49,939 bases of DNA from DATBMA01 sp036555105 (GTDB lineage: Bacteria; Actinomycetota; Acidimicrobiia; Spongiisociales; ZC4RG35). Position numbers and translations under genes: made by a program. Location: NCBI GenBank assembly GCA_036555105.1, contig DATBMA010000041.1:1-49939 (forward strand). Reading direction: 5' to 3'. The notes under the pieces are model-generated. The model was not told where the DNA came from and did not search any database. It worked only from the letters and a program-made list of their open reading frames with translations. Positions 8,361 to 17,124 of this stretch are shown here, piece after piece; the stretch's first letter is position 1, and each line of letters opens with the position of its first letter.

Positions 8361-9605
8361 ATGACCGCTGAGAGAGCGGGCTGGGGCAATCATGGTTCTC
8401 CCTTGCCCAATGATCAGGATGCGACCGGTCGGAGCTTTGGGCCGGAGGAGTTGGAAGCCGTGGCGGCCGTCCTGGCCAGCGGCACCCTCACCTCCACCAA
8501 GGGCGAGGTCGTCAAGAGCTTGCAGAGCGCTTTCGCCGCGCTCATGGGAGTGGGTCATGCCCTCGCCTGCTCGTCTGGCACGTCGGCGGTGCAAGCCGCG
8601 GTGCAGGTGGTCGATCCCGAGCCTGGCGACGAGATCATCACCTCCCCCATCACCGACATGGGCGCCATCGCCCCGATTCTCTATCAAACCGCCATCCCGG
8701 TCTTCGCCGACGTTGACCCCTCCACCGGCAACGTCACCGCCGAGAGCGTGGCCGCCAGGCTGTCGCCCAGGACCAAGGCAGTGATCGTCACTCACCTATT
8801 CGGCAACCCGGTCGACACCGAGGCAGTCCGGCGAGTGACCGATGCAGCCGGCGTCACCATGATCGAAGACTGTGCCCAGGCTTTCCTCGCCAGCTCGCAC
8901 GGCCGGCTGGCCGGCACCGTCGGGCACATCGGAACCTTCAGCCTCCAACAGGGGAAGCACATCACCACCGGCGAGGGCGGGCTGGTGATCACCGATGACG
9001 ATGCGGCCGCCCGTCGCATCCTCCTCTGGATCAACAAGGCCTGGCCATACGGGGAGCCATCGCCCGACCACGAGTTCCTCGCCCTCAACGCCCGCATGTC
9101 GGAGTTGCAAGGGGCGGTGGCGCTGGCTCAACTGGGCCGCCTGCGGGAGACGGTCGAGCAGCGCATCTCCATGTCCGAACGACTCTCGAAGTCGCTCGAC
9201 GGGCTGCCAGGCCTGATCACCCCGGCGCCGCCGGCCGACTCGGTCCACGCCTTCTGGCGCTACCCGATCCTCTTCGACCCGAGCACGGTCGAGGGCGGGC
9301 CAAATGGCGTCGCCGCGGATTTGAAAGACCTCGGCATCGGCTCGGCGCCCCGCTACATCCAGAAGCCGGCCTTCCGCTGCGCCGTCTTCACCGAACAGCG
9401 GACCTTTGGCTCGAGCCGGTTCCCGTTCACACATGCGAGCCCGGAAGCCCTCGACTACTCAGCTGATCGTTACCCGGGGACATTCGCTTTCCTCGACCAT
9501 GTGCTGGTGCTCCCGTGGAATGAGAGGCTCGAAGAGGCTCACATCGACCGGCTGGCCGACGCCATCTCCGGCTCGGTCATGAAGCGGGCCGGCCTCCAGC
9601 CTTGA
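8361..9605 (+). CDS. DegT/DnrJ/EryC1/StrS family sugar aminotransferase
   Basis: PLP enzyme that aminates a keto-sugar nucleotide. The product has 414 residues. It shows 'ACSSGTSAVQAAV' in the cofactor phosphate region, 'TMIEDCAQAF' with the Asp that contacts the PLP ring nitrogen, and 'SLQQGKHITTGEGG' with the internal-aldimine Lys199. The next two genes are a Gfo/Idh dehydrogenase and a WbpD-like acyltransferase, overlapping each other's stops. That trio is the same set as WbpE, WbpB and WbpD of 3-acetamido-3-deoxy sugar synthesis, so C3 amination of a UDP- or dTDP-sugar is the likely reaction. Confidence 0.88.
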   Translation: MTAERAGWGNHGSPLPNDQDATGRSFGPEELEAVAAVLASGTLTSTKGEVVKSLQSAFAALMGVGHALACSSGTSAVQAAVQVVDPEPGDEIITSPITDMGAIAPILYQTAIPVFADVDPSTGNVTAESVAARLSPRTKAVIVTHLFGNPVDTEAVRRVTDAAGVTMIEDCAQAFLASSHGRLAGTVGHIGTFSLQQGKHITTGEGGLVITDDDAAARRILLWINKAWPYGEPSPDHEFLALNARMSELQGAVALAQLGRLRETVEQRISMSERLSKSLDGLPGLITPAPPADSVHAFWRYPILFDPSTVEGGPNGVAADLKDLGIGSAPRYIQKPAFRCAVFTEQRTFGSSRFPFTHASPEALDYSADRYPGTFAFLDHVLVLPWNERLEEAHIDRLADAISGSVMKRAGLQP

Positions 9606-10585
9606 ACAAGCCGGTCCGTGTAGGCCTGGTGGGGGCGGGTGCCATCGCCGGTGCCCACGTGGAGGCGGCCGCTCGCCTGTCCGAGGTCGTGGTCACTGCC
9701 ATCGCCGACCCCCGCAGGGACGCGGCCGAGGCGATGGCTGCCCGCGCCAAGGGCAAGGCCTTCACTTCCCATGCAGATCCCGACTTCGCATCCAGGACCG
9801 ACCTGGCGATCATCGCCACCCCGCCGGCGTTGCACGCGGCGATCGCTCTCGAGCTGATCGGAGCCGGGGTGGGGGTCATGGTCGAGAAGCCGTTCACCCT
9901 GTCGCCCGATGAGGCGAGGCAGGTGGTGGAAGCCGCCGCCGAACGAGGGGTGCCGGCGGTGATGGCATCGAAGTTCCGCTACAGCGCCGACGTCCAGGCC
10001 ACCCGTGGTCTCATCGAGTCGGGGCGACTGGGCCACATCGAGGCGACCGAGGTCACCTTCTCCGGAGTGCTCGATCCGACCGGGACCTGGCGAGCCGACC
10101 CGGCCCAGGCGGGGGGCGGGGTGATCGCCGACAACGGACCACACGTGGCCGATCTGGTCCGCTATTTGCTCGGCCCGGTCGACGCGGTTCGTGCCACGGC
10201 TCCGTCGGCCGACCGGCGCGAGAGGTCGGCGTCTCTCGAACTGCGTTGCGGCGAGGTGACGGCGCGGGCCGCACTCAGCTGGGACGAGCGACTGGGCGAC
10301 CCTTACCTCCGAGTCGTGGGGACCGAGGCCGGCCTGGAGTTGGACTGGCCGGGGGGACGGATCATCGGCCAGGGAGGCGGCCGGCCCTTCGGAGCCGGCT
10401 ACGACAAGCTGGCGGCGCTTGGCGCCAACCTGATGGACGTAGCGAGGTCGTTACGCGAGGGAAGGCCGCCGCAGGCCACAGGTCTCGACGCGGTCGGTTC
10501 GGTGGACGTCCTGACCGGGCTCTACGCCTCCCTGCGGGACGGCCGATGGGTCGAGCTGCTCTCGCCGGTCGGCTCGCAGCCCTGA
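9602..10585 (+). CDS. Gfo/Idh/MocA family oxidoreductase (WbpB-like)
   Basis: NAD(P)-dependent sugar dehydrogenase of 327 residues. The N terminus has the Rossmann motif 'VGLVGAGAIAGAHV', and 'VEKPFTLSPDEA' contains the family EKP signature, with the substrate lysine in it. It starts at a TTG that overlaps the aminotransferase stop (TTGA), indicating tight translational coupling. In the Wbp pathway the dehydrogenase makes the 3-keto sugar that the DegT enzyme aminates, which fits this order. The product sugar is not determined by the sequence. Confidence 0.85.
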   Translation: MNKPVRVGLVGAGAIAGAHVEAAARLSEVVVTAIADPRRDAAEAMAARAKGKAFTSHADPDFASRTDLAIIATPPALHAAIALELIGAGVGVMVEKPFTLSPDEARQVVEAAAERGVPAVMASKFRYSADVQATRGLIESGRLGHIEATEVTFSGVLDPTGTWRADPAQAGGGVIADNGPHVADLVRYLLGPVDAVRATAPSADRRERSASLELRCGEVTARAALSWDERLGDPYLRVVGTEAGLELDWPGGRIIGQGGGRPFGAGYDKLAALGANLMDVARSLREGRPPQATGLDAVGSVDVLTGLYASLRDGRWVELLSPVGSQP

Positions 10586-11196
10586 TGGCACCCCGAATCC
10601 ACCCGACTGCCATCGTCGAGGACGGTGTCGAAATCGGCGAGGGGACCTCGGTTTGGGACTCGGTGCACGTCCGCGGTCCCGGCACCGTCATCGGGCGAGA
10701 CTGCATCATCGGCGAGAAGACCTACGTCGCCTACGACGTCCACATCGGCGACCGAGTCAAGGTCAACGCCTTCGTATACATCTGCGCCGGCGTGACCATC
10801 GAGGACGGTGTGATGGTCTCGGCGGGGACCGTGTTCACCAACGATCGATACCCTCGGGCGGTGACGACCGATCTCTCACGCCTTCTCCCTTCTGATCCTC
10901 CCGACGACCTGCCTCGCACCACGGTGAGGGCAGGCGCAACGATCGGGGCTGGGGCGATAATCGGCCCCGGGCTCGAGATCGGCCGGTTCGCGGTGGTGGG
11001 GATGGGGGCGGTTGCCACCCGGTCGGTGGGAGATCATCACTTGGTCATCGGCAACCCGGCCAGAGTCGCCGGCCTCGTATGCGCGTGCGGGCACCCTTGG
11101 CGCCGCGAGCTCCCGATAGAGGACGAGAAAGGCCCGTGCCAGGTCTGCGGGCTGGAACTTGTCTGGCAGGGTGGACGGTGCCAGGTGGCGGCATGA
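10585..11196 (+). CDS. WbpD-like hexapeptide-repeat N-acyltransferase with C-terminal zinc ribbon
   Basis: The 203-residue product begins at an ATG sharing one base with the previous stop (TGATG). Residues ~5-150 are left-handed beta-helix hexapeptide repeats ('IHPTAIVEDGVEIGEGTSVW', 'IEDGVMVSAGTVFTNDRYPRA'), the last being the FTN..PRA signature of WbpD/WlbB-type UDP-3-amino-sugar acetyltransferases. The final ~40 residues add C-x-C and C-x2-C pairs ('CACGHPW', 'CQVCGLEL'), which look like a small zinc ribbon. It should complete N-acylation of the amino sugar made by the two preceding enzymes. Confidence 0.87.
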   Translation: MAPRIHPTAIVEDGVEIGEGTSVWDSVHVRGPGTVIGRDCIIGEKTYVAYDVHIGDRVKVNAFVYICAGVTIEDGVMVSAGTVFTNDRYPRAVTTDLSRLLPSDPPDDLPRTTVRAGATIGAGAIIGPGLEIGRFAVVGMGAVATRSVGDHHLVIGNPARVAGLVCACGHPWRRELPIEDEKGPCQVCGLELVWQGGRCQVAA

Positions 11197-12530
11197 GCGA
11201 TCAGCGATGGGCGGTGATCGGTGGAGGGATGCTCGGCTTGGGAGCCGCCCACCTGCTCCAGGGCGAGGGCAGACAGGTGACGGTGCTCGAGTCGGCCGAT
11301 CACATGGGTGGCCTGGCGGTTCCCTGGGAGGTTGGGACCATTCGCTGGGACCGCCACTATCACGTGATCTCCCCGGCCGACCACACCCTGCTCGGGCTGC
11401 TCAACGAGTTGGGGCTCGAATCGGAGGTCAAGTGGTCGCCGACCCGGACTGGGGCTTTCATCGGAGGACGGCTCTACCCGGCTACCTCCACCTTCGACTT
11501 CCTCCGCCTGCCCGGCCTTGGCCTCATCGACAAACTTCGCATCGGGCTCACCGTCCTTCGTGCCTCCAGGGTCAAGGATGTCCGCAGCCTGGAGAGCGTC
11601 CCCATCCGCCCCTGGCTGGTGAAACGATCAGGTGAGAGGGCCTACACCAACTTCTGGGAGCCGCTGCTGAAAGCCAAGCTGGGCGAGGCCCACCGCACGG
11701 CCTCGGCCGCATTCATCGTCGCCATCATGCGCCGTCTCTACGAGGCCCGGCGGGCGGGCATGAAACAGGAGATGTTCGGCTACGTCTCCGGCGGTTACGC
11801 CACCATCCTCGACCGGCTGGTCCGCCGGTTGCGGGCGGACGGGGTGAACCTGCTCACCGCCACCGCCGTGAGGGCGGTCGAGCCGAGCGAGCGGGCGGTC
11901 ACGGTGACCACTGCCGATGGAACGTCCTTCGAGTTCGACCGTGTGGTGCTCACCGTCGCTCCCCAACTCGCCGCCCGCATGCTCCCCTCCCTCGCCCCAC
12001 AGGCCCGTGAGGGGCTCATGTCCATCGACTACATCGGTGTGGTGTGCGCGTCCCTGGTCGCCACGGCTCCGATCACGAATTGCTACGTGACCAACCTCAT
12101 CGACCCGGCGCCCTTCACTGGCATCATCGAGATGTCGAGCTTGGTGGACGAGACCGAGCTAGATGCCAAGACGCTGGTCTACCTCCCCCGCTATGCCGTT
12201 GCCGATGACCCCATCTTCCAGATGGAAGACGACGAGATCCGCCGTCAGTTCATGGGCTCCATCGAAGCGATGTTCCCCGCCTTCGACCCGGCATCGGTCG
12301 AGGCCTTCCGAGTCTCGAAGGCGCCCTACGTGTTGCCTCGCCCCACGCTCGAATACAGCTCGAAGGTGCCAGAGGTGCGCACCTCACTGCCAGGGGTGCT
12401 GATGGCGAGCTCGGCCAACATCGTCAACGGCACCCTCAATGTCAACGAGGTGCTCGAGCTGGCCGAGTCTCTGGTCGAGAAGGCGCTGGAGGCGAAATGG
12501 GACGACATGAGCAAGGTGGCCTCGTCGTGA
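11193..12530 (+). CDS. NAD(P)/FAD-dependent oxidoreductase (amine oxidase / UGM-like)
   Basis: The 445-residue product starts at an ATG overlapping the acyltransferase stop (ATGA). Its N-terminal 'WAVIGGGMLGLGAAHLL' is a dinucleotide-binding fold. It is followed by 'VTVLESADHMGGLAV' and 'RWDRHYHVI', as in UDP-galactopyranose-mutase-like and desaturase-like flavoproteins. It is the second flavoprotein of this type in the glycan region (the other is at 5249-6598). The overlap on both sides places it in the amino-sugar operon, between the acyltransferase and a polysaccharide deacetylase. Substrate unknown. Confidence 0.78.
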   Translation: MSDQRWAVIGGGMLGLGAAHLLQGEGRQVTVLESADHMGGLAVPWEVGTIRWDRHYHVISPADHTLLGLLNELGLESEVKWSPTRTGAFIGGRLYPATSTFDFLRLPGLGLIDKLRIGLTVLRASRVKDVRSLESVPIRPWLVKRSGERAYTNFWEPLLKAKLGEAHRTASAAFIVAIMRRLYEARRAGMKQEMFGYVSGGYATILDRLVRRLRADGVNLLTATAVRAVEPSERAVTVTTADGTSFEFDRVVLTVAPQLAARMLPSLAPQAREGLMSIDYIGVVCASLVATAPITNCYVTNLIDPAPFTGIIEMSSLVDETELDAKTLVYLPRYAVADDPIFQMEDDEIRRQFMGSIEAMFPAFDPASVEAFRVSKAPYVLPRPTLEYSSKVPEVRTSLPGVLMASSANIVNGTLNVNEVLELAESLVEKALEAKWDDMSKVASS

Positions 12531-13498
12531 AGCCACTGGCTCCCCTCTCGCTCGACCTCGACAATCTGTGGGCGTACCAGATGATCGCGGGTGACCCGTC
12601 CTGGCAGGACCGGGGGTCCTACATCGAGCAGTTCGTGCCGCTCGCCCTCGACTTGCTGGCGGCTCGTGACTTGAAGATCACCTTCTTCGTGGTCGGGGTG
12701 GATGCCCGGGATCCGCGTCACCGCGAAGCCCTGACCGCCATCGCCGCCGCCGGCCATGAGATCGGCAACCATTCCGATCGCCACGAGCCATGGCTGCATC
12801 GCTACGACCCCGCAGAGCTGGCGACCGAGCTCGATCGCAGCCACCACTCCATCGGCGAGGCCACCGGGACCGCCCCGATCGGATTCCGGGGCCCCGGATA
12901 CAGCATCACCGACGATGCGGTGGCCCTGCTGCTGAAGCTCGGCTACCAGTACGACGCGTCTGTCCTGCCGACCTACCTCGGGCCCCTCGCCCGCCGCTTC
13001 TACTTCCGATCCACCGGCCTCGACCGCAAGCAGCAGGAAGAGCGAAGTGCTCTATTCGGCACCTGGCGGGATGGCCGTGCGCCGATCCGGCCTCACCTGT
13101 GGCCGGTAGAGGGTGAGGCGCTGGTCGAAGTGCCGGTCACCACCCTGCCGGTGGCGAAGGTCCCGTTCCACCCCAGCTATCTGCTCTACATCGCGGCCCG
13201 ATCGCCACGCTTGTCCGAGACCTACCTGGCTTCGGCTCTGTGGATGTGCAAGCTGGCCAGGATCGGGCCCTCCCTGCTGTTGCACCCGCTCGACCTGATG
13301 GGCGGCGACGAGGTCCCCGGCCTCTCGTTCTTCCCGGCCATGCAGACCCCGGGTGCGCTGAAGCGCGAGCGGATCGGCCGCTACCTCGATCAACTCCAGG
13401 CCCGCTACGAGTTGACCTCGCTTGGGACTTACGCCCGGCTGGCCCGATCCCGGCTGGCGGAGCGAGCCGCAGGCGAACCCGCCGCCCGCCCTCGTTAG
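12527..13498 (+). CDS. Polysaccharide deacetylase (NodB-homology domain)
   Basis: The 323-residue product belongs to the carbohydrate esterase 4 superfamily. Asp10/Asp12 in 'PLSLDLDNLW' correspond to motif 1, and His82-x3-His86 in 'EIGNHSDRHEPW' to the metal-binding motif 2. 'GFRGPGYSIT' matches motif 3. It lacks a signal peptide, so it probably acts in the cytosol or on a lipid-linked intermediate. I chose GTG at 12527, overlapping the previous stop (GTGA) and 6 bases after AAGGTGG. The longer frame from 12497 would overlap the flavoprotein gene by 34 bases. It ends the glycan operon. Confidence 0.83.
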   Translation: MKPLAPLSLDLDNLWAYQMIAGDPSWQDRGSYIEQFVPLALDLLAARDLKITFFVVGVDARDPRHREALTAIAAAGHEIGNHSDRHEPWLHRYDPAELATELDRSHHSIGEATGTAPIGFRGPGYSITDDAVALLLKLGYQYDASVLPTYLGPLARRFYFRSTGLDRKQQEERSALFGTWRDGRAPIRPHLWPVEGEALVEVPVTTLPVAKVPFHPSYLLYIAARSPRLSETYLASALWMCKLARIGPSLLLHPLDLMGGDEVPGLSFFPAMQTPGALKRERIGRYLDQLQARYELTSLGTYARLARSRLAERAAGEPAARPR

Positions 13499-13501
13499 CC
13501 T
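13496..13501 (+). promoter_or_regulatory. Candidate -10 box (TAGCCT) of the purine nucleoside phosphorylase gene
   Basis: TAGCCT lies 7 bases before ATG 13509 and overlaps the stop codon of the deacetylase gene. No ribosome-binding site is seen. The arrangement suggests a leaderless transcript. Confidence 0.35.
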
Positions 13502-13508
13502 CCCGCTC

Positions 13509-14330
13509 ATGGCGGACTTCGAGGCCCTCCAGGCGGCGGCGGCGGCCATTTCCGACCAGACCGAACAGGAGCGACACGACGTCGGTGTGGTTCTCGGCTC
13601 GGGCCTCGGCCAGTACCCGAAGCAAGTCGAGGGCGCGATCTCGATCGCCTATGAGTCGATCGCCGGGTTCCCGAGCTGCAGGGTCGAGGGGCACTCTGGC
13701 ACTGCCTACTCAGCCGCCTTCGGGTCGAATCTGGTGTTGTTGCTATCGGGCCGGGTCCATGCCTACGAGGGCCACCCGCTGGATCGGGTCACGTTCGCGG
13801 TGCGGACAGCGGTGATGGCTGGATGCCGCACGATCGTGCTCACCAACGCCGCCGGGGCATGCGGTGAGGACCTCGCACCGGGCGATCTGGTCCTGATCAG
13901 GGATCACCTCAACCTGACCGGGCGCAACCCACTCGAGGGTGACAACGATCCCAGGCTCGGTCCCCGCTTCCCCGACATGTCAGACGTCTATTCGCTCAGG
14001 CTGCGGTCAGTAGCCAGGGAAGCGGCGGACGCGGCCGGGGTCGAGCTCAAGGACGGTGTCTACGCCTGGTTGCTCGGGCCAAGCTACGAGACCCCAGCTG
14101 AGATCCGGATGGTGCAGGCCATCGGCGGCGACATGGTCGGGATGTCGACCGTGCCGGAGGCCATCGCCGCCAGGCACATGGGGGCCGAGGTCCTCGGGAT
14201 CTCCCTGATCACCAACCTCGCAGCCGGGATGTCGGGCCAGCCGCTGTCACACGAAGAAGTCAGCGCCAGCGGACAGCAGGCGGCAGGCCGGTTCGGCCAG
14301 CTGCTCTCGAGCCTGCTGCCGATGGTGTGA
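13509..14330 (+). CDS. punA: Purine nucleoside phosphorylase
   Basis: Phosphorolyses inosine and guanosine to base plus (deoxy)ribose-1-phosphate. The 273-residue product is the trimeric class: 'VVLGSGLGQY' is the phosphate loop, 'GHSG' and 'GRVHAYEGHPLDRV' line the active site, 'TNAAGACGE' and 'MSTVPEAIAARHMG' give the signature and ribose-binding region. Earlier in-frame starts run into the deacetylase gene, so ATG 13509 is preferred. It belongs functionally with deoB, deoA and cdd elsewhere in the window, though it is not adjacent to them. Confidence 0.93.
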   Translation: MADFEALQAAAAAISDQTEQERHDVGVVLGSGLGQYPKQVEGAISIAYESIAGFPSCRVEGHSGTAYSAAFGSNLVLLLSGRVHAYEGHPLDRVTFAVRTAVMAGCRTIVLTNAAGACGEDLAPGDLVLIRDHLNLTGRNPLEGDNDPRLGPRFPDMSDVYSLRLRSVAREAADAAGVELKDGVYAWLLGPSYETPAEIRMVQAIGGDMVGMSTVPEAIAARHMGAEVLGISLITNLAAGMSGQPLSHEEVSASGQQAAGRFGQLLSSLLPMV

Positions 14331-14341
14331 GCGCGCCTGGG

Positions 14342-14347
14342 TACGAT
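14342..14347 (+). promoter_or_regulatory. Candidate -10 box (TACGAT) of etfBA
   Basis: TACGAT lies 32 bases before the etfB ATG (14380), leaving a short leader with ACAGGAG (14364-14370) as ribosome-binding site. No convincing -35 element was seen. Confidence 0.35.
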
Positions 14348-14379
14348 CGCCCCCCTCGCCGAAACAGGAGCCCTTCTCG

Positions 14380-15138
14380 ATGCGTGTGGTCGTCTGCTGC
14401 AAGCAGATCCCGGACCCGGCCACCCCATATGAGCTCGACCCGAGTGACTTCAGCCTGATCCGTCCCGAAGATCAGATCCTCGACGACACCGACCGGTACG
14501 GGATCGAGGTGGGCCTGCAACTCGCGCAGGCCGCGTCCGGCAGCGTCACTGCCATCAGCATGGGACCCGCGGGATCGATGCAGGGGATCCGCCAGGCGCT
14601 TGCCATGGGTGTGGACGGGGCGATAGTGGTAGAGGATCCTGCCCTGCACGGAGCTGATGCACTGCTCACCGCCAGAGTGCTTGCGGCAGCTGCCACCCGG
14701 GCCGGGTTCGACCTCGTGGTCGCGGGCACCGAGTCCACCGACGGCTACTCGGGCGTCATCCCCCAAATGATGGCGGAGGCCCTGGCCATCCCTTCCCTCA
14801 CATACGCCACCAAGGTGGAGGCAGGAGACGGGAAGGCGGTCATCCATCGCCAGACTGCGGCCGGCTACGACGTGGTGGAGGCCGCCCTCCCGGCAGTGGT
14901 GTCGGTCACGGCCGGAGCGGTCGAGCCCCGCTACCCCACCTTCAAGGGAATCATGGATGCCAAGAAGAAGCCGGTCGAGACCCTAGGCCTCGCCGACCTT
15001 GGGATCGCCGTTTCTGTCGACCAGGAGGTGGTCGGGGTCGAGCAGTCCGCATCCCGAACCGGGGGGTCGGTGATCGAGGACGACGGACAGGCCCACCTGA
15101 GGATCATCGAGCTCTTGGAAGCCAGGAAGGTGATCTGA
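14380..15138 (+). CDS. etfB: Electron transfer flavoprotein, beta subunit
   Basis: Beta subunit (252 residues) of the FAD/AMP heterodimer that carries electrons from acyl-CoA and other dehydrogenases to the quinone pool. The N terminus 'MRVVVCCKQIPDPATPYELDP' and 'DRYGIEVGLQLA' are family-typical, and 'VVAGTESTDGYSGVIPQMMAEAL' is the ETF-beta signature region. The alpha subunit gene follows after two bases. Preceded by a clear ribosome-binding site. Confidence 0.95.
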   Translation: MRVVVCCKQIPDPATPYELDPSDFSLIRPEDQILDDTDRYGIEVGLQLAQAASGSVTAISMGPAGSMQGIRQALAMGVDGAIVVEDPALHGADALLTARVLAAAATRAGFDLVVAGTESTDGYSGVIPQMMAEALAIPSLTYATKVEAGDGKAVIHRQTAAGYDVVEAALPAVVSVTAGAVEPRYPTFKGIMDAKKKPVETLGLADLGIAVSVDQEVVGVEQSASRTGGSVIEDDGQAHLRIIELLEARKVI

Positions 15139-15140
15139 GA

Positions 15141-16088
15141 GTGCCGCGGGTGTTGGTGTTCGTGCAGGAGGTGGACGGAGCCCCCTCGAGCCTCGGGCTG
15201 GAGCTGCTGACCAAGGGGTCGAGCATCGGAGATGCCGAGGTTGTCTATCTCGGTGCCGGCTCCAATGCAGCCTGGTCGATCCTCGGCGCCCATGGGGCGC
15301 AAGTGGTTCACCACGCCGGAGCCGCCGATGTGCTGCCGGGAGCGCCATTGGCCGAGGCCATCGCCGCGCTCGCAAGCGCAGGAGGCCACGACCTGATTCT
15401 CTTCGGACAGGCCTATGACGACCGCGACATCGCCGGCCGCCTCGCCGTCCGCCTCGATCGCACCGTGCTCGCCAACGCGGTCGACATCGCGCTGGGCGAG
15501 GATGGCGTCCACACCCGTCACGAGATCCTGGGAGGGAGCAAGGTGGCATCGGCCAAGTTCACCGGCCCGGCCCCCTACATCGTCCTGATCCGGCCGAAGT
15601 CATTCCCCGCCATGGCCGGGGAACCTGCCCAACCGGAGGTGATCCCGCTCTCCATCAACCAGGGCACCTCACCTGCCATGGTCCTCGAGTCCCACGTCGA
15701 GGAGCGGGCGGGACCCAAGCTGGAGGAAGCGGCCGTGATCGTGTCCGGTGGGCGGGGGTTGGGGTCCGCGGCCGGCTACGAGCTGGTGGAGGCCCTCGCC
15801 CGCAGGCTGGGCGGCGCCACCGGCGCCACCAGGGCGATCGTCGATGCCGGCTGGGTGCCATATGCCATGCAGGTCGGACAGACCGGCAAGACCGTCAAGC
15901 CCGACATCTATATCGCTTGCGGCATCTCGGGGGCGATGCAACACCTGGTCGGCATGAAGGATGCCAAGACCATCATTGCCATCAACAAGGATCCCGACGC
16001 CCCCATCTTCTCCCTGGCCGACCTTGGGATCGTCGGGGATGTGCACAAGGTGCTGCCAAAGCTGTTGGAGGCACTGGGGAACCGGTGA
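15141..16088 (+). CDS. etfA: Electron transfer flavoprotein, alpha subunit
   Basis: Alpha subunit (315 residues), which binds the redox-active FAD. The C-terminal FAD domain is clear: 'VIVSGGRGLGSAAGYELVEALA', 'GQTGKTVKPDIYIACGISGAMQHL' and 'IIAINKDPDAPIF'. The N-terminal domain pairs with EtfB. GTG start at 15141, two bases after the etfB stop. Its stop overlaps the next gene's GTG (GTGA), so all three genes are likely co-transcribed. Confidence 0.95.
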   Translation: MPRVLVFVQEVDGAPSSLGLELLTKGSSIGDAEVVYLGAGSNAAWSILGAHGAQVVHHAGAADVLPGAPLAEAIAALASAGGHDLILFGQAYDDRDIAGRLAVRLDRTVLANAVDIALGEDGVHTRHEILGGSKVASAKFTGPAPYIVLIRPKSFPAMAGEPAQPEVIPLSINQGTSPAMVLESHVEERAGPKLEEAAVIVSGGRGLGSAAGYELVEALARRLGGATGATRAIVDAGWVPYAMQVGQTGKTVKPDIYIACGISGAMQHLVGMKDAKTIIAINKDPDAPIFSLADLGIVGDVHKVLPKLLEALGNR

Positions 16089-16510
16089 CCGAGGCGGGTT
16101 ACTCGGGAACGCCGTTGGCGAAGAAGCTCGGCATCGGGCCGGCATCTCGGGTACGCCTTATGGCGGCTCCACCCGGATTCCGGGAGAGGATCGCCGCAAG
16201 CGGGGCCAGATTCATCCGCAGCGGCGCGGCCGACACCTTCGTGGTCTTCGCCACCTCGGCCGAGGAGATCGAGGAGAGATTCCACATGGCGGCTGCCGAC
16301 CTGCCGGCGGACGGTTCCATCTGGGTCGCATGGCCGAAGAAGGCGTCCGGCATCTCCACAGACTTGACCGAGCAGACCATGCGCGACCTGTTCCTCCCCA
16401 CCGGCATGGTGGACAACAAGGTGGCGGCCATCGACGGCACCTGGTCCGGCCTGCGATTCGTGGTGAGGAAGGAGAACCGGCCGGGATGGGGAGGCCCGGC
16501 GAGGACCTAG
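16085..16510 (+). CDS. DUF3052 family protein
   Basis: The 141-residue product matches the actinobacterial DUF3052 pattern: 'GYSGTPLAKKLGI' at the N terminus, 'FVVFATSAEEIEERF' in the middle, and 'DGSIWVAWPKKASGISTDLTE...MRDLFLPTGMVDNKVAAID..WSGLRFVVR' at the C terminus. No enzymatic motif is evident and the molecular role is unknown. The GTG start overlaps the etfA stop, which ties it to the etf operon. An earlier in-frame start at 15917 would lie inside etfA and is unlikely. Confidence 0.85.
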   Translation: MTEAGYSGTPLAKKLGIGPASRVRLMAAPPGFRERIAASGARFIRSGAADTFVVFATSAEEIEERFHMAAADLPADGSIWVAWPKKASGISTDLTEQTMRDLFLPTGMVDNKVAAIDGTWSGLRFVVRKENRPGWGGPART

Positions 16511-16513
16511 GCT
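16508..16513 (+). promoter_or_regulatory. Candidate -10 box (TAGGCT) of the molybdoenzyme gene
   Basis: TAGGCT overlaps the TAG stop of the DUF3052 gene and lies 8 bases before ATG 16522, where no ribosome-binding site is seen. Leaderless-type arrangement. Confidence 0.35.
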
Positions 16514-16521
16514 CAGCACGA

Positions 16522-17124
16522 ATGACCACGAGAGGATTCTTCCGTCGCCGCACCGAGGCCGGCGAGGGACATCGGCTCCCGCCAGGGCAATACGAGGAGC
16601 GCGGCTTCCCCGTCCTCTCTTATGAGCCCACGCCTTCCATTCCCCTCACCGAGTGGGAGTTCGTGATCAAGACCATCACCGATCGGGTGGCATGGTCGTG
16701 GGATGAGATGATGTCCCTCCCTCAGACCGACTGGACGGTCGACATCCACTGCGTCACCAAATGGTCGAAGTTCGGCACGACCTGGAGAGGGGTGACGGTC
16801 GACGACCTGATCGCGGCCGCCGGCATCGAGGTCAAGGAGCCCTTCTGCCTGGTGTACTCGCACACTCCATACACCACCAATCTGCCGACAGACGATCTGA
16901 TCGGAGGGAAGGCGATGGTCGCCCACACGTTCGATGGTCGCCCGCTCGATCCTGAGCACGGGGGGCCCGCCCGCCTCCTGGTGCCCCACCTCTACTTCTG
17001 GAAGTCGGCCAAATGGGTGCGGGGCCTCAGGTTCATCGAGCAGGACATCCCAGGCTTTTGGGAGACCTACGGCTACCACAACCGGGGAGACCCCTGGCTC
17101 GAACAGCGCTACGCGGGTGACTGA
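16522..17124 (+). CDS. Molybdopterin-dependent oxidoreductase, sulfite oxidase / YedY (MsrP)-like
   Basis: The 200-residue product is a compact oxidoreductase molybdopterin-binding domain. The Cys in 'VDIHCVTKWSKFGTTWRGV' occupies the molybdenum-ligand position of this family, and 'GGPARLLVPHLYFWKSAKWVRGL' is the conserved C-terminal segment. Unlike MsrP it has no Tat signal, so it appears cytosolic. The adjacent overlapping gene encodes a flavin reductase, its likely electron partner. Known actinobacterial homologues are annotated sulfite-oxidase-like with no settled substrate. Confidence 0.86.
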   Translation: MTTRGFFRRRTEAGEGHRLPPGQYEERGFPVLSYEPTPSIPLTEWEFVIKTITDRVAWSWDEMMSLPQTDWTVDIHCVTKWSKFGTTWRGVTVDDLIAAAGIEVKEPFCLVYSHTPYTTNLPTDDLIGGKAMVAHTFDGRPLDPEHGGPARLLVPHLYFWKSAKWVRGLRFIEQDIPGFWETYGYHNRGDPWLEQRYAGD

